The notes beneath the pieces are model-generated. The model was not told where the DNA came from. It worked only from the letters and a program-made list of their open reading frames with translations, and did not search any database. This document shows, in pieces, positions 32,621 to 44,330 of a stretch of 64,000 nucleotides of DNA (within the stretch, counting starts at the first letter, position 1; the number at the start of each line of letters is the position of its first letter). Source of the DNA: Acanthosepion pharaonis (Eukaryota > Mollusca > Cephalopoda > Sepiida > Sepiidae); assembly GCA_903632075.3 (NCBI GenBank), contig CAHIKZ030001779.1:3807501-3871500 (forward strand), in the 5' to 3' direction. The translations under genes and the position numbers were made by a program.

Positions 32621-33250
32621 GTGTTATCATTAAATTATGGTGTAAACATGAAAGACTTTAAGGCAACCATATTGGAACTAATGAAAATGCAGCTCGAGCA
32701 GCAAGAGGAAAGACAGAATAGGCTCGAAGAAAAACAATTAGAAATTCAACAGAAAAACGAAGAAAAGCAACTCGAACTACAAGAATTACTACTCCGGACA
32801 GTAACAGATAAAGGACAAAATTCTGAAAATGAAGCGGCATTCTCGCAAAATGCTATATGGAGCTCAATCAAAGACTTCACTTATGCACTGGACGAAGACA
32901 AAACCTTCGCGGCTTACTTCAGAAGATATGAAGATTTATATGAGTCTGATTGCGGGAATTGGTCAAACGCGAGAAAAGTACGTCTACTACTGAGGAAACT
33001 AGGGTCAAGCGAATACACTAAATTCGTAGGCTACATCCTACCGAGGAAAACAAATGAGTTGACTTTCAGGGAAGCCGTGAAACTTTTAACGGAATTATTT
33101 AGTTCGAACACTTCACTATTCCACAAAGGTGGAAATGTTTAAATTTAACAAAAAAGGATAGCGAAGAGTATATAACATTCGCTTTCGTAATAAACAAACA
33201 CTGCGACGACTTTAAGTTACCTGAACTCAGCCCTGACAATTTTAAAAGTT
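32621..33250 (+). pseudogene. gag, N-terminal part (matrix/capsid-like)
   Basis: The open frame runs 32,621-33,142. The likely start is the ATG at 32,648, which gives MKDFKATILELMKMQLEQQ. Residues about 10-60 form a strongly charged coiled coil (QEERQNRLEEKQLEIQQK, EEKQLELQE). A capsid-like helical part follows (FAAYFRRYEDLYES, ARKVRLLLRKLGSSEYTKF). At about 33,125-33,135 the frame shifts by one. The reading continues with EEYITFAFVINKHCDDFKL into the next frame, where the zinc knuckles are. In an active element this would be one Gag-Pol reading frame or gag plus a frameshifted pol. Confidence 0.85.
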
Positions 33251-34020
33251 TGATATTCGCCCAAGGCCTGGTTTCGACTAAAGATGCGGAGATCAGACGG
33301 AGAATTCTAACAAAACTGGAGAATGAACCAAAACTGACGCTACAAAAATTGGCTGAGGACTGTCAGAGATGTATAAGCGTAAAAAAGGACTCGAAAGTTA
33401 TCGAAGAGACTGGCATCGCTCACATACGAAAAGTACAACGACAAACGCGTTTTTCTCCCTCCTCAAAAACAAACCAAACCAATTATTTTACGACAAAAAG
33501 TCAAATGAAACCTCAGAAGAAACCGCCACCCAGTCCATGCTATCACTGTGGGACTTTACATTGGTACAAATATTGTCCATACCGCTATAAGATTTGTCTG
33601 TCGTGCAATAAAATGGGGCATAAAAGTTCGCACTGTAGAACCAAGAAAGAAAACAAAAGCCGAATTAGAGTCACTAGAACTGACCAAGCGGACGGGATAA
33701 ATATACGAAAATACGTACAAGTAGAAATGTTAAACAAAAAAATCAAATTACAATTAGATTCCGGATCAGATTTAACCATTATTAACTTACAGACATGGAA
33801 GAAATTAAACAAACCGACCATGTTGAGAACAGATAAAATAGCCAGGTCGGTAACAGGAAGAAAAATCAAATTTGAGGGGGAGATTATCACAAATGTGACG
33901 TTCAACGGGATGACCAAGAAATTAAAGATGTATGTTCTAAAAAATACGGAAAATTTATTTGGAACTGACTGGATGCAGAAATTTGACCTCTGGGATTTGC
34001 CGATAAATACGTTCTGCTAA
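33250..34020 (+). pseudogene. gag zinc knuckles and aspartic protease
   Basis: A 256-residue frame. Two knuckles are visible: CYHCGTLHWYKYC (C97, C100, H104, C109) and CLSCNKMGHKSSHC (C116, C119, H124, C129). The first lacks the usual GH pair. The protease has LDSGSDLTII with the catalytic D170-S-G, and later the helical NLFGTDWMQKF block (normally ILG.DWL) that closes gypsy proteases. A stop follows NTFC at 34,018, and the short linker to RT contains further breaks, so protease and RT are no longer in one frame. Confidence 0.85.
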
Positions 34021-34818
34021 AAAGTGGAAAGGTTATCGACCGAGGCAGAGAAATTGAAGGAGAAATGAAAGGAGAGTTTCCACGACGTATTTTCAGCCGG
34101 CCTCGGGAGGTGTAAAAAAATGACGGCCAAAATCGAACTAAAAGAAAATGTACAACCCATTTTCAAGAAGAAAAAAATGTACATAATGTATATCATTAGA
34201 AAAGATAGACGAAGAGTTGGATAGACTCGTGAAAACCGGTATATTGACAAAGGTGGAATATAGTCAATGGGCCGCACCTACGGTTTACGTGAAAAAGAAA
34301 TCGGGTGAGATACGAGTATGCGCTGATTTCTCGACGGGATTGAATGCAGAGTTTAAGGATTATCACTATCCTCTCCCTAGTCCAGAGGAAGTTTTCACAA
34401 AGTTGAACGGAGGAAAATTTTTCTCAAAAATAGACTTGAGAAAAGCATACCTACAAGTACCAGTAGATGAGGAAAGCTCGAGATTGTTGTGCATAAACAC
34501 TCATAAAGGATTATATAAGTTCCAAGGATTACCATTCGGGATCAAGGTCGCGCCGGCAATATTTCAGCAAATAATGAACGCTATGCTAGGCGGACTGGAT
34601 TTCACGATCGCATACCTTGATGACATCCTGATAAATAGCAAAAATACTGAACACTGGGACATTCAAGAGGTTTTCAGGCAGATACAAAATTACGGTTTTA
34701 AGTTAAAGGAAAATAAATGTGACTTCTTTATGAAGGAGATAAAATATCTGGGCCATATTATTAACGAAGAAGGAAGAAGACCAGACCCAAAAAGAGCCAC
34801 GGCAATAAAAAAAAAAAA
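34021..34818 (+). pseudogene. Ty3/gypsy reverse transcriptase
   Basis: The open frame of 225 residues from 34,217 holds nearly the full RT: SQWAAPTVYVKKKSGEIRVC, ADFSTGLN (normally DYR.LN), YPLPSPEEVFTKLNGGKFFS and KIDLRKAYLQ with the first catalytic D at residue 73. Then come FQGLPFGIKVAPAIFQ, AYLDDILI with the YLDD active site (residues 133-136), and KYLGHIINEEG. All catalytic residues are intact. Upstream (34,021-34,216) the protease-RT linker is broken by stops. The frame leaves register at a run of 12 A (34,807-34,818), after which the same protein goes on in the next frame. Confidence 0.9.
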
Positions 34819-35750
34819 TGCCGGCTCCAAAAAATTTAGCCGAGTTACAAAGCTTCTTGGGCTTAGGAAATTATTATCAAGAATTTATTCCTAAGATGCA
34901 CAAATTACGCGCACCCCTAAACGAACTGTTGAAGAAGGAGAAAGTTTGGGAATGGTCAGATGAATGTCAGAAAACTTTCGACAAAATCATTAAGACTCTA
35001 AGAGCAGATTTATTTTTAGCGCATTATGATCCAAAATTGGAAATGATAGTCACGAGTGACGCGAGTGCCTATGGTGTTGGGGCATGTATACTTCATAAAA
35101 TTTCGGATGGGACACTAAAACCCATCACGCATGCGTCAAGAACGTTACTACCAGCCGAACAAAATTACTCGCAAATCGAAAAAGAAGCACTGGGAATTAT
35201 TTTTGCGATTACAAGATTCCACAGATATATTTACGGTAGATTTTTCACCTTGCAGACGGACCACAAGCCGTTACTAACAATATTTGGATCAAAGAAAGGT
35301 CTACCTGTTTACACTGCTAATAGATTACTAAAATGGGGGACGATTTTATTAAATTATAATTTCAAATTGGAGTATCTTCCATCAAACAAAATCGGGCATG
35401 CAGACGGACTTTCGAGACTAATACCAAAGAAAACGGAGCCATTAGAAGATTCCGTAATTGCAGCTCTACGATATGAGGAAGATATTAGAACATCATTATG
35501 TAGTACAATTCGAAACCTCCCCGTCACATTACAGGAAATAAGAAACGAAGCAGTGAATGACGAATTTATAAAGGAAACGAAAACAAAAATTGCAAGAAAA
35601 GATAAGCATATATCAGACAGTTTTTCGTTATGTAAAAATGTTCTGCTAAATAATGAAAGAGTAGTAACCCCGAAAACGCTACAAAGTCGAATTCTCAAGG
35701 ATTTTCACATGGGCCATCCAAGAAAGAACAGGATGAAATCCTTAATGTGA
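34818..35750 (+). pseudogene. RT thumb, RNase H and integrase N-terminus
   Basis: A 310-residue frame. It begins with the LAELQSFLGLGNYYQEFIP thumb/connection motif. RNase H follows: TSDASAYGVGA (first D), IEKEALGI (E), TDHKPL (D) and HADGLSR (last D); all four acidic residues are present. A variable linker leads to FHMGHPRKNRM, the two histidines of the integrase HHCC zinc domain. A TGA stop at about 35,748 ends the frame. The CKGC pair of the same zinc domain lies beyond it in the same frame. Confidence 0.9.
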
Positions 35751-36696
35751 AGTTACGTGTACTGGCTAAACATGGATCAATATATTATACATATGGTGGA
35801 CAAATGCAAGGGCTGTTCCTTAGCAGCCAAGACACCTCCGATCACTCATTAGCCATGGCCTAAGACACATCGACCGTGGTCGAGAATCCATGTAGATTTC
35901 GCAGGTCCATTGGAGGGTTTCTACTACTTGATTGTAGTAGACAGTTACAGCAAATGGCAAGAAGTATTTTGTTGTAGAAAACCTACTTCTGAGACGACAA
36001 TAAATTTGCCTTCACGAGCTGTTTGCTCGTTTCGGAGTGGTTGATTGTTTAGTCACCGATAATGGGACACAATTTACATCTGTGGATTTTCAAGAATTTT
36101 GCGAAATTTTTCAGGTGAAACACATCAAATCTCCGCCATATCACCCAAGGTCAAACGGGCAAGCAAAGAGGTTTGTAGATACATTAAAAATAGCACTAAG
36201 GAAAGCTTATGACGTACCAACAAAAAAGGCTTTACAACAATTCTTGCAAGTGTATAGAATTACACCGAACAGTACTACACCATCGGCATTATCGCCGGCG
36301 GAAGTAATGTTTGCCCGAAAAATTAGGTCGGTATTCGACAAATTACTGCCAAAACAGACAAAGCAATCACCAACGTTGTTTGTACCAAAAAGAAAATTTA
36401 GCCCAGGGGAGAAAGTTTTTTTTAAAATGTTCAAAAACAATACATCCTATTGGGAGCCAGGTACAATAGAGAAACGAATCGGGAACGTGATTTACATAAT
36501 TCAGGGTCCGAAGTTCTTGTATAAAAGGCGCTTAAATCAGATCAGAAAGAGGCTGTTAGAGGATTCTAACGGTCTACCCCAGGAAGAGGAGGAAGTAATG
36601 GACACAATATTTGACACATTCAATATGCAAAGGCCTCAAGCAATTTCAGAACAATGGAAATCAAGCAGAAAAAGAAAAATTTACAGAGCCTTTTAA
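35751..36696 (+). pseudogene. Ty3/gypsy integrase, catalytic Glu replaced by Lys
   Basis: After the stop, CKGCSLAAKTPP completes the zinc domain. A stop interrupts, then IHVDFAGPLEGFYYL carries the first catalytic D. A frameshift follows, and the open frame from 36,037 (219 residues) holds TDNGTQF (second D) and NGQAKRFVDT. The family has NGQAERF there, and the related copy at 51.7 kb keeps that glutamate, so the catalytic E is changed to K (GAG to AAG). The C-terminal part has FSPGEKVFFK and a basic tail. This copy could not supply integrase even if the frames were whole. Confidence 0.9.
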
Positions 36697-36720
36697 ATAT
36701 TAAAGACCCCTGCAAGGTAA

Positions 36721-36737
36721 AAGCTTGGGAGCGGGGG
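36721..36737 (+). promoter_or_regulatory. polypurine tract
   Basis: GGGAGCGGGGG directly before the 3' LTR, the expected place and composition of the plus-strand primer. Confidence 0.7.
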
Positions 36738-36972
36738 TGTCATGGGTCCTTACCTATAACTACAGAATGAACTCCTCCTAACACTATGTATACTACGCCT
36801 CTCAAGAGAGAGGGTCAAATCAAGTTGATCCGATAGTAGTTCACTCCAAACCATACTGACAGTCATACTAACACCTTCCACATCTTGTATTATTATTTCA
36901 TGTAATATACTTTCATTATTTCTACTCTTGTGTTCGTGTTGTTTTTCTTTGGTCCTAACCTGGACCATAACA
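36738..36972 (+). repeat. 3' LTR of the gypsy element
   Basis: Begins TGTCATGGGTCC and ends GGACCATAACA. It is followed by ACTAG, the second copy of the target duplication. Confidence 0.9.
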
Positions 36973-36977
36973 ACTAG

Positions 36978-39900
36978 TTATACTGATGAAAAGATTTTTA
37001 AAAAAGTGAAATTTGGTAATAGTGATTTTGATACTTGATTGGGGCCCAAAGATTTGTGACCTTCTGTCCTTATTTCTAAAGTATTTGGTTTGTATTGCAA
37101 TCTATTAGATCATAATAAAGACAGTGGATATTGACTGAATAGATAAAAGTTCCTCATGAAGTAATCAGGTATACTCTGGTGGTAAACATGAAAGGGTTAC
37201 ATCACCAAATACCAAATATTATTTGACATGTGTCGAAGAAGTGATGGGATCAAAAGAAACAGGCATGATGTTATATCGGTTATGTTCATAGATTTGCATT
37301 TTGAAGCATCCGGTACAAGAGTGATCGCACAATCAGAAACAAAGAGTGATTGGGAAAATGTGACAGAATGAACAAAATCATGGAACTCAAGAAAGAACTC
37401 TTCTCAGCAAGCAATCAGACAAAAGTACAAAGTAACAATAAAACTGACTTGTTAATAAACAAAAAATACAGTACAAATATCCTATCCGAGAATCCAGAAT
37501 TCTCTCCAATTCACTTGTTCTTGGAATAAAAAGCTATACATACAATTTTGTATTCATAAGCTTGAACTGCTACCCTTGAGTAAGGAAGTTGCACAGAGAT
37601 CAGAAAGGCAACAAAGAAACCATATTCTTCTATAAATATACATACAGCTGAAACCAAATAACAGTTAAAAACTAAGTAATGACTAGTAGACAGTAACAGG
37701 AAAAAACTTTAGATAATCACTGTGTCCAAAATATCAAGTAGCCAAACAAGATTAGTTTTAGTCTTTTACAAACAGCTTAATTTGTGTCAGACAAAAGCCT
37801 AACAAAAAGAAAAGATTAAATTTTCAGCAGTGTAATTTTTAAATCTATACAATTTAAACTGAAATAAAAACAAAAAAAAACTTTTGATTTTCAATTTCAC
37901 TGATGTCATCAAAGCATCAATTTTTGAAAAAATGAATAGCAAAAAACATTGTCAATAAATTCTAAATCTGCCATATCTGCACATAATCTCTTTTGTAAAA
38001 TTTTCATAAGCCTACAATTTCTAATTTACATAGGGTTAAAAGAAAAATGCCCAGAAACTTATATTTGTTTTTTAGGAGAAGCATATTTGATTGTTTTGAA
38101 AATTTTGAATTAAAAAATCTATAAAGGATAAGAGTACACAATTTTTTTTTTTAGATGAAGTGAAAAGCTTTTTTTATTTCACCTGACATGTGACATTCCA
38201 GGTAGACAGTTTTTTTCATAAAATTGTCTATTATAGGCTTGAAACTGTTCTTACAAGATATGTAAGTATAATGTTCAATTCATTTATATACTTGTAAAAT
38301 ATGTAATGCCAAATGTTATTCAGCCTGATTATTGCAATGCTGGATAAGTTTGAATCTATCAAATCCTGTGTTTTTTCTATTGTATGATTTTCATTTAAAA
38401 TAAAATAAACAATTCTGAGTATGAAAAGAATTTTACATGTAAAATATCCAACATGACCATTTTTGTTAATCATAGAAACTTTCATCACTCATAAATGAGG
38501 GATGAAATTTCTATGATTAACAAAAACTGACTAAATAAATGAATAAAATGAATAGATACAATGGAAAGAAAAATTAAAGTTTGTCAAATATTTTTGCATG
38601 CAGAATTCTTTTCACTTTCAGAATTCTCATTTTATTCTCAACACAATTCACTCACTCAGGCAGAATAATTTTAATAAATTTTCTGTTAGAATTTTAAAGT
38701 TATTTTGCTTAATTTGATCTTTGGTAAAGAAGAAGCTATTTAATTAAAAAACCCTCAATCAGCTTCAACTAGTTGATGACCTAAAATCAATTTCTAACTC
38801 AAATTGTTCAAGACATTGTGGGTAACACCATTTATACCACATTAACACTTCTAAATTTATATGGAACATCACTTTCTTGATAAGAAAAAATGTAAGTGGC
38901 TGTAAAATTAATCAATGCATCCATAGATTATCAAGATTAGTCAGATGTTTGTAACATTGAATAGATTTTCAATTTGTAGAAATTTGCTTTCACATGGTTA
39001 ACTATCCTAGTTACTTATGTGCCCTCAATTCTAAAGGGTAGTTGTCAATTCATATGACTCCTAAATGCTAATCAACAATGAAAGCTACAATTAGCAGACA
39101 TTAAATAGGCTTAAATCTAACATCAGATATCTTGGGTTGTCATTAGCTGGCTGTCATTATTGAAACCAATAAGATACTATTGCTACATTGTAAAATTCAA
39201 ACATCAGTAAAACTAAAAGTTTATAATTTAAGGTGTTACCAAAAATCTGAAATCATAAGATCTCATTTTTTATGTATAAAACTAAGAATCTTTCTTAGAA
39301 TATTGCTTAAAAATGTTTTCCATCTGCTTTTTTATACTGATTCTCAAACTGTTTAGTGACTTTTTAAACTTATTAAACTCCCAAAATTATTCTACTCTTT
39401 CAGTTTTTATGTTAATTCCAGTCTAAATTAAGAATGAATGCAAAATATTTCCCCCTCCCCAATTTATAGTCAGATGCACACAAATGCATGCTAGGATTTC
39501 TTCTTAGCCAATAAGATTGGCAACTTGTCGGTATCATCTGATCTAGTCTCAGTCTGTCTTGACTTGAAGTCAGAACACTACATGTGTTTATCAGTTTTTG
39601 CTCTTGTTTTTGCTCAAACTACAATTTTTAGTTTGTGAGCTTTTTGCCTTATTACTGTTGCTTTGCCTTATTACTGTTAATTTGCTTTGTTTGTTTGCTT
39701 TATATCATTTTTTATTTTTTGCCCTGTTCTTTTCTTTTTCCTTTTATTGCAACCTTTGTCAATTCTGTTTGTTGGGCAGTTCTACTATTTGTTTACATTT
39801 AACCATAGCCACTCACTCTACAATTTCTACTTATCAATGCTTACAAGATGAAGTTCTTAAGCTCTGAAAAAGTGTAAATAGAATTTCTTATGATACAAAT

Positions 39901-40230
39901 GTATGTAAGTAGGAAGAAAGAAAAAAGAATAAAGGATTTAAGAGAGATGAGTAAAAAAAGAAAAGAAAGTGGGAAAATAGAAATATAACTAAGAAATAGG
40001 GGAAATACAGAAAGGTAGGGTTAAAGATGAAGAAAAGGCAAACAGTAACAGGTTAGAATGGAAGATTTAAAAGCTAAATAAAATTTAATATATGAAATTA
40101 TTCTTTAATTATAGACTGTATTAAGTTTTTATTTTCATTTTCTTGTATTTAATGATTGTTCTGCTTGTCTCATCTAAGTGAAATATGCACTGAGATACTA
40201 ACTAAAAAAATTAGGTTTAACTAATCTATA

Positions 40231-40231
<1 letters not shown>
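36978..40231. other. AT-rich sequence, apart from a hairpin at 38,460
   Basis: No coding potential and no transposon motif that I recognise in more than 3 kb. At 39,600-39,860 a T-rich stretch gives a hydrophobic chance frame. Confidence 0.5.
38460..38526. repeat. 67-nt near-perfect hairpin
   Basis: The left arm TTTTTGTTAATCATAGAAA plus TTTCATC pairs with GATGAAA plus TTTCTATGATTAACAAAAA, with one mismatch in 26-27 pairs. The loop, CTCATAAATGAG, is itself self-complementary. It may be a small MITE or a foldback; a pre-miRNA is possible but there is no evidence for it. Confidence 0.85.

Positions 40232-40289
<58 letters not shown>
40232..40289. repeat. (TA)n microsatellite
   Basis: About 28 TA units directly before a LINE fragment. 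Confidence 0.95.
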
Positions 40290-40291
<2 letters not shown>

Positions 40292-40790
40292 TTCTCACCA
40301 CACTTCTTTATGGGTCAGAATTGTGAACACCATACAGGGTACACATCAATCAACTTGATGCTTTTCATAAACACTGTCTTCACTCAATATGCAGTTACAA
40401 ACAGCAGAACAAAATCTCTAACCCTGATCTTTTCCACAAATGTAGCATCTGTAGTATTGAATCTTTTCTGATGCAATCACAGTTCAGATGGGCTGGTCAT
40501 GTCATCAGAAAATCCTCATGTATAGCCAACTTTTTCATGGTAAGTGTAATGTAGGGCATCCTTGGTTATGCTTCAAGGACAAACAAATACAATTTAATTG
40601 CTGCAAACATTCCTATAAAGGAGTTTAAACTTGCTGTTGAAAACCTAGCAAACTGTAGAAACACCTGCTACCGAGGTATAACTAACTTTGAAAAGAATCA
40701 TCTCAACCATCTGAGAGAATTAAGAATTAACACTAAATCTCAGACTAATACAATAGCCTATATGACGGTCAACCATTCAGCATGACCCTC
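40290..40790 (+). pseudogene. LINE C-terminal fragment with zinc finger
   Basis: The plus strand reads TLLYGSELWTPYRVHINQLD, AFHKHCLHSIC, IESFLMQSQFRWAGHVIRK, YNLIAANIPIKEFKLA and NFEKNHLNHLREL. It ends CKSRAGLLSHTKHKH. This matches the C-terminal region of the LINE family whose consensus is TLLYG.E.WT.YRRH...L..FH...LR, then L.RWAGHV.RM, then a terminal CxxC...G..SH...H finger. Frames shift near 40,545 (the NFFMV/GHPWL stretch). The RT domain is absent; (TA)n occupies the left edge. Confidence 0.75.
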
Positions 40791-40897
40791 ATGTGTACTT
40801 GTTTGCAAATCCCGTGCAGGATTGTTGTCTCATACAAAGCATAAACATAAAAACTGAACTGAAAGACACTCATACATTGTCAACGCAGGGAAAGTAC

Positions 40898-40922
40898 ATC
40901 ATCATCATCATCATCATCACAT

Positions 40923-41007
<85 letters not shown>
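40898..41007. repeat. (CAT)n-(CA)n-(TA)n compound microsatellite
   Basis: Three repeat types in series ending at the mariner terminal sequence. Confidence 0.95.
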
Positions 41008-41009
<2 letters not shown>

Positions 41010-41340
41010 GTGTGTCTGGAAAGTATTCAGTCAATTAATAAGAAATAAAATCACTTACCTAGGGGCATAACACCATAGTTCGTTTCAAAGTACTCTCTTT
41101 GTAATCTTGCACATTTTTCCCAGTGTTCCTTCCACTTTTCCTAAATCTTGAAAGACTTCTTTCAGGATCATCACCATCTTCTCCCATTTGGTTTTGTCAA
41201 AAATCACAAAGAACCAAATCTGGATGATTGTAAGTGGTGATGTCAGGGAGGTGCTAACTTGGATGATGTGATGTTTGTGCACAAAAAAATACTTGCTGAA
41301 ATGTAAAGAAGAATCTATTTGCTCAGTCTTTGTGAAATAT
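41008..41340 (-). mobile_element. mariner-like element, 3' terminal part
   Basis: The plus-strand edge GAGGTGTGTCTGGAAAGTA directly after a TA is a mariner-type terminal repeat. On the minus strand the coding leads up to it: HHIIQVSTSLTSPLTI (for HPPYSPDLAP), then IWFFVIFDK, WEKMVMILKEVFQDLGKVEG and HWEKC, which follows the family pattern to the stop. The catalytic D of the PDLAP block is missing. The 5' two thirds and the other terminal repeat are absent. It is a different lineage from the mariner remnant at 1.2-1.56 kb. Confidence 0.65.
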
Positions 41341-41850
41341 GACAGTTACACATGTTACTCAATGACATCTCCATGTTGGCTGTATAACTACATGAAAAAT
41401 GCCTCTTAATGCATGTGATTAATTTACAATTACCATCAAGACCACATAACTAGCTCCTGATATTCATAATGGCTGAATATGTTACAAATGGACTACACAC
41501 ATCTGAAAGATTCTCACATAATGAAGATCAACTAGACTAAAATATCTTTGACCATTTTGACAACTTCTAAGACTCACTATTCTGAAATAGATAACTACCT
41601 TATTGTTATAACACAGTTGAAAGATAATGGATAAAGCAATCTTTAACAATAAACTTCTTTAAATGGCAAAAATCAAACTCCCAATATTTTGTATTTTTCT
41701 TGTCCAGATTCATTTATTTCAACCTTTAGCAACAGTGATTCATGAACAGGTAAAAAGCTTACAAAATCTTTTTTTCAAATCTGAATTTTAAATATTTCAC
41801 TAAAAGATACTATACTGTGCTTTGATTTTCTTTTTCTATTATTTTCAGGA
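41341..41850. other. AT-rich sequence, nothing recognised
   Basis: No supported feature. Confidence 0.5.
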
Positions 41851-42310
41851 TAAAACAAAATTGACCCCCAAAGAAGAAATTTACACTATACTTTGATACA
41901 AAGCTAATTACTGTACAAGTTATCATTCCTTAACCTTTATTAGACATGTGCATACTTATAAATTTATATTTTTTCATTCAAGGTGTATTATATTTTTATA
42001 TGGCCAAAATGCTTGCATTAATTACTAGTGTTTTAAAGGAATCAATAACAAAAAACAATCTCATTTTATATTCAATATTATACAAGGATGTAGATACTTC
42101 AAGGTTGAACAATTGAGCTTATAACATTCAGTGAATTATTCTAACACCTTAGTTATTTCCTAAAATACAAAAGTTCACAAATGTTACTCTCACAAATGCC
42201 AAAGCTAATTTCATTCTTGTCTGATAGTTTTCCTTGTAAAAGTTATGGCACATGGCATAGAAGTTTGATTTCAAATCAAAACTGTTGCAGCTCCATAAAG
42301 ATTTTGAGAT
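41851..42310 (+). repeat. duplicated segment, copy 1 (copy 2 at 45,384-45,843)
   Basis: About 460 bp in direct orientation, starting TAAAACAAAATTGACCC and ending near AAAACTGTTGCAGCTC. By eye it is about 95% identical to copy 2, with only scattered single changes and a one-base indel. It has no coding and no terminal repeats. Confidence 0.9.
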
Positions 42311-42519
42311 TTTTGAAGATTTTGAGATCTTTGAAGCCCAAGCAAGAAACCTTAAATATAATTACTTTTCTGAGTAAAGCCTTGCTTCTTCTTCAATATC
42401 AGAAAGAACCGAAATAGCTTCCCCATCTATTCTTCAAATCAAATGAATCTAAATGACATTGGTGACACCATCATTGTACTTCTTCCACAAAACTTTTAGA
42501 TTTTCCTAAAAAAAGAGCA

Positions 42520-42527
42520 AACACACG

Positions 42528-42586
<59 letters not shown>
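42520..42586. repeat. (CA)n-(TA)n microsatellite
   Basis: CA then TA units. Confidence 0.95.
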
Positions 42587-42589
<3 letters not shown>

Positions 42590-43814
42590 TCTTTATCCAA
42601 TGAGATCTGATCCTTTACTCGATCTTGAACAACATCACTAAATTAAGAAGAGTTGAAACAAACTTATCCAACCTGTTTAGATTTCTAAAGAAGTCAGCAT
42701 TTATTGTTATATGCCACTGTAGAATTTATGAAAAACTAGTAAAATAATAATTAGGAAGTGAATATGTTAAACTAGTAGAGAAATTTCATTTTACATAACT
42801 GTTCATTTGAAGTTTATCATCATTATTTATATTTGTAGGAAAACAAAAGAAGATTATCTCCCATTGGACAAGATGAAATCATGTGACAGCCACTTAGTGA
42901 CATTACTTCATAGTGTGAAGAAAGTATGAGGAAAGTGGGCAGTCAGTTAAATTCCAGGAGTCAAATTGAGCAGTTGCTTTTTTAGCACAGGTCTCACCTG
43001 AATGGATGCTAAATCTGCCTCCTTCAGCTAGTTTCTATGTGGTGCAGCTTACAAGCCCATGGCACTGTTTCCATCATGGAACATATCTTCTCTAGGTGTA
43101 GAAAGAAACTATCTTTGGCTCACAATCCTTATGTTGGGAAAAACCCAAGACTTTTCCATTTGCAAAATATGCCCTCACTTGGGACATAGCAGATAAATCC
43201 GGCTCACTCAAAACTGGAATCCTAAATTTGGCTTCTCCAGAAACACAGAAGAACCACCATATCATATGTAAGATCCTTTTCACACTGCTTGTGTTATATT
43301 TTTGCTGCATAGGACAAAGGTAAATATGAGTATATAATTTGTGTATGACTTAGCAGTATAAAACTCCCCATAAGAACAAAGCATTTTTGTCATTCCTTTT
43401 TCTTTCAGCCATTGCATTCTCTCTGTGAAAAAATGTGTTTTTATATCATGGATATAATAATGCCCATAATAGGGGAAATTCAAAAGGGAGAATAAACTTT
43501 TTTCATTGATCACTCATTATATGGTGACTTAACCTGACAGGCTGTGACAATATATCATATATTTATTTTGTTGTCTTTAAAAATATTTTTCAGTCATTTA
43601 CTTGTTCAGCATGCAACACCTCTTTTTAATCACTGCATAGAACCAACATTTACTTTCTCTATTTGTATTATTTATAAGCAGTTATCATTATTTGAATTTT
43701 TTATTCAAATTAGAATATATGGGGCTTAAAGAAAATCAAAAACAAAAAACTTCAAATCATAGAAATGTGTGTATCTTTTTGTATCTTAATGTCTACCTGT
43801 CAAAAACAAACCCA
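42587..43814. other. mixed sequence, nothing recognised
   Basis: A stretch at 42,900-43,300 is a little GC-richer and may be an old repeat, but I cannot place it. Confidence 0.4.
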
Positions 43815-44330
43815 TGACATGACAAAATTCATTGACCATATTCTGATGAACAGAGCACACAGCAGAATTATGCCAGAGATAGGACAAGAACAGTGCATGT
43901 TTGTTAAAGACTTATGCTCAGAATGTTATCAGAAAGAGCTATACAGATGCAGAAGGATGTTTATTTATGTTTCATAGACTACACAAAGGCCTTCAACAAA
44001 GTATGCCACAAGGATCTGATGGAACTGCTCAAGAAAGATATCAGAAAAATCAAGAACCTATACTGGCAGCAAACAGCATGCATGTACATAGGGAATGAGT
44101 TCAGTGAGTATACAAAAATAGAAAGGGACGTAAGGCAAAGATGTGTCTTCTCACCAGACCTGTTCAACCTATACAGTGAGGCAGGGGAAAGCAATGTGTG
44201 ACAGAACATGATCTGGAGGAGGAAGCAGAAGGAAGGAACTTGTTGAGAGCTGCAAGGTTATAGAGGGAGGTGAAGAGCCATGATCACCTACATCCTGAAA
44301 GGTCATGGCACATAAAAAGAAAAGAAAATG
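43815..44330 (+). pseudogene. RTE/craniofacial-type LINE reverse transcriptase fragment
   Basis: Pieces in order: DHILMNRAHSRIMPEIGQEQ, MLRMLSERAIQMQKDVYLCF, IDYTKAFNKVCHKDLMELLK, NLYWQQTACM and DVRQRCVFSPDLFNLYSEAG. They correspond to RT fingers to palm (family: FIDY.KAFD.V.H..L, then VRQGCVFSPDLFNLY.E). The first catalytic position is N instead of D (KAFNKV). The YADD block is missing. After SEAG the sequence jumps to a 3' part with a WRAMIT.ILKGHGT-like ending at about 44,265-44,310, so there is a large internal deletion. Confidence 0.8.

Larger units (their letters stand above)
31976..36977 (+). mobile_element. full-length Ty3/gypsy element, mutated (~5.0 kb)
   Basis: The two LTRs are 31,981-32,216 and 36,738-36,972, with a 5-bp target duplication ACTAG on both sides (31,976-31,980 and 36,973-36,977). 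Order inside: primer binding site, gag, zinc knuckles and protease, RT, RNase H, integrase, polypurine tract. This is the Ty3/gypsy order. By hand alignment the LTRs differ at about 15 of 236 places, so the insertion is not recent. Coding is broken in gag, between protease and RT, at an A-run between RT and RNase H, and in integrase. A relative lies at 50.9-53.1 kb. Confidence 0.9.
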
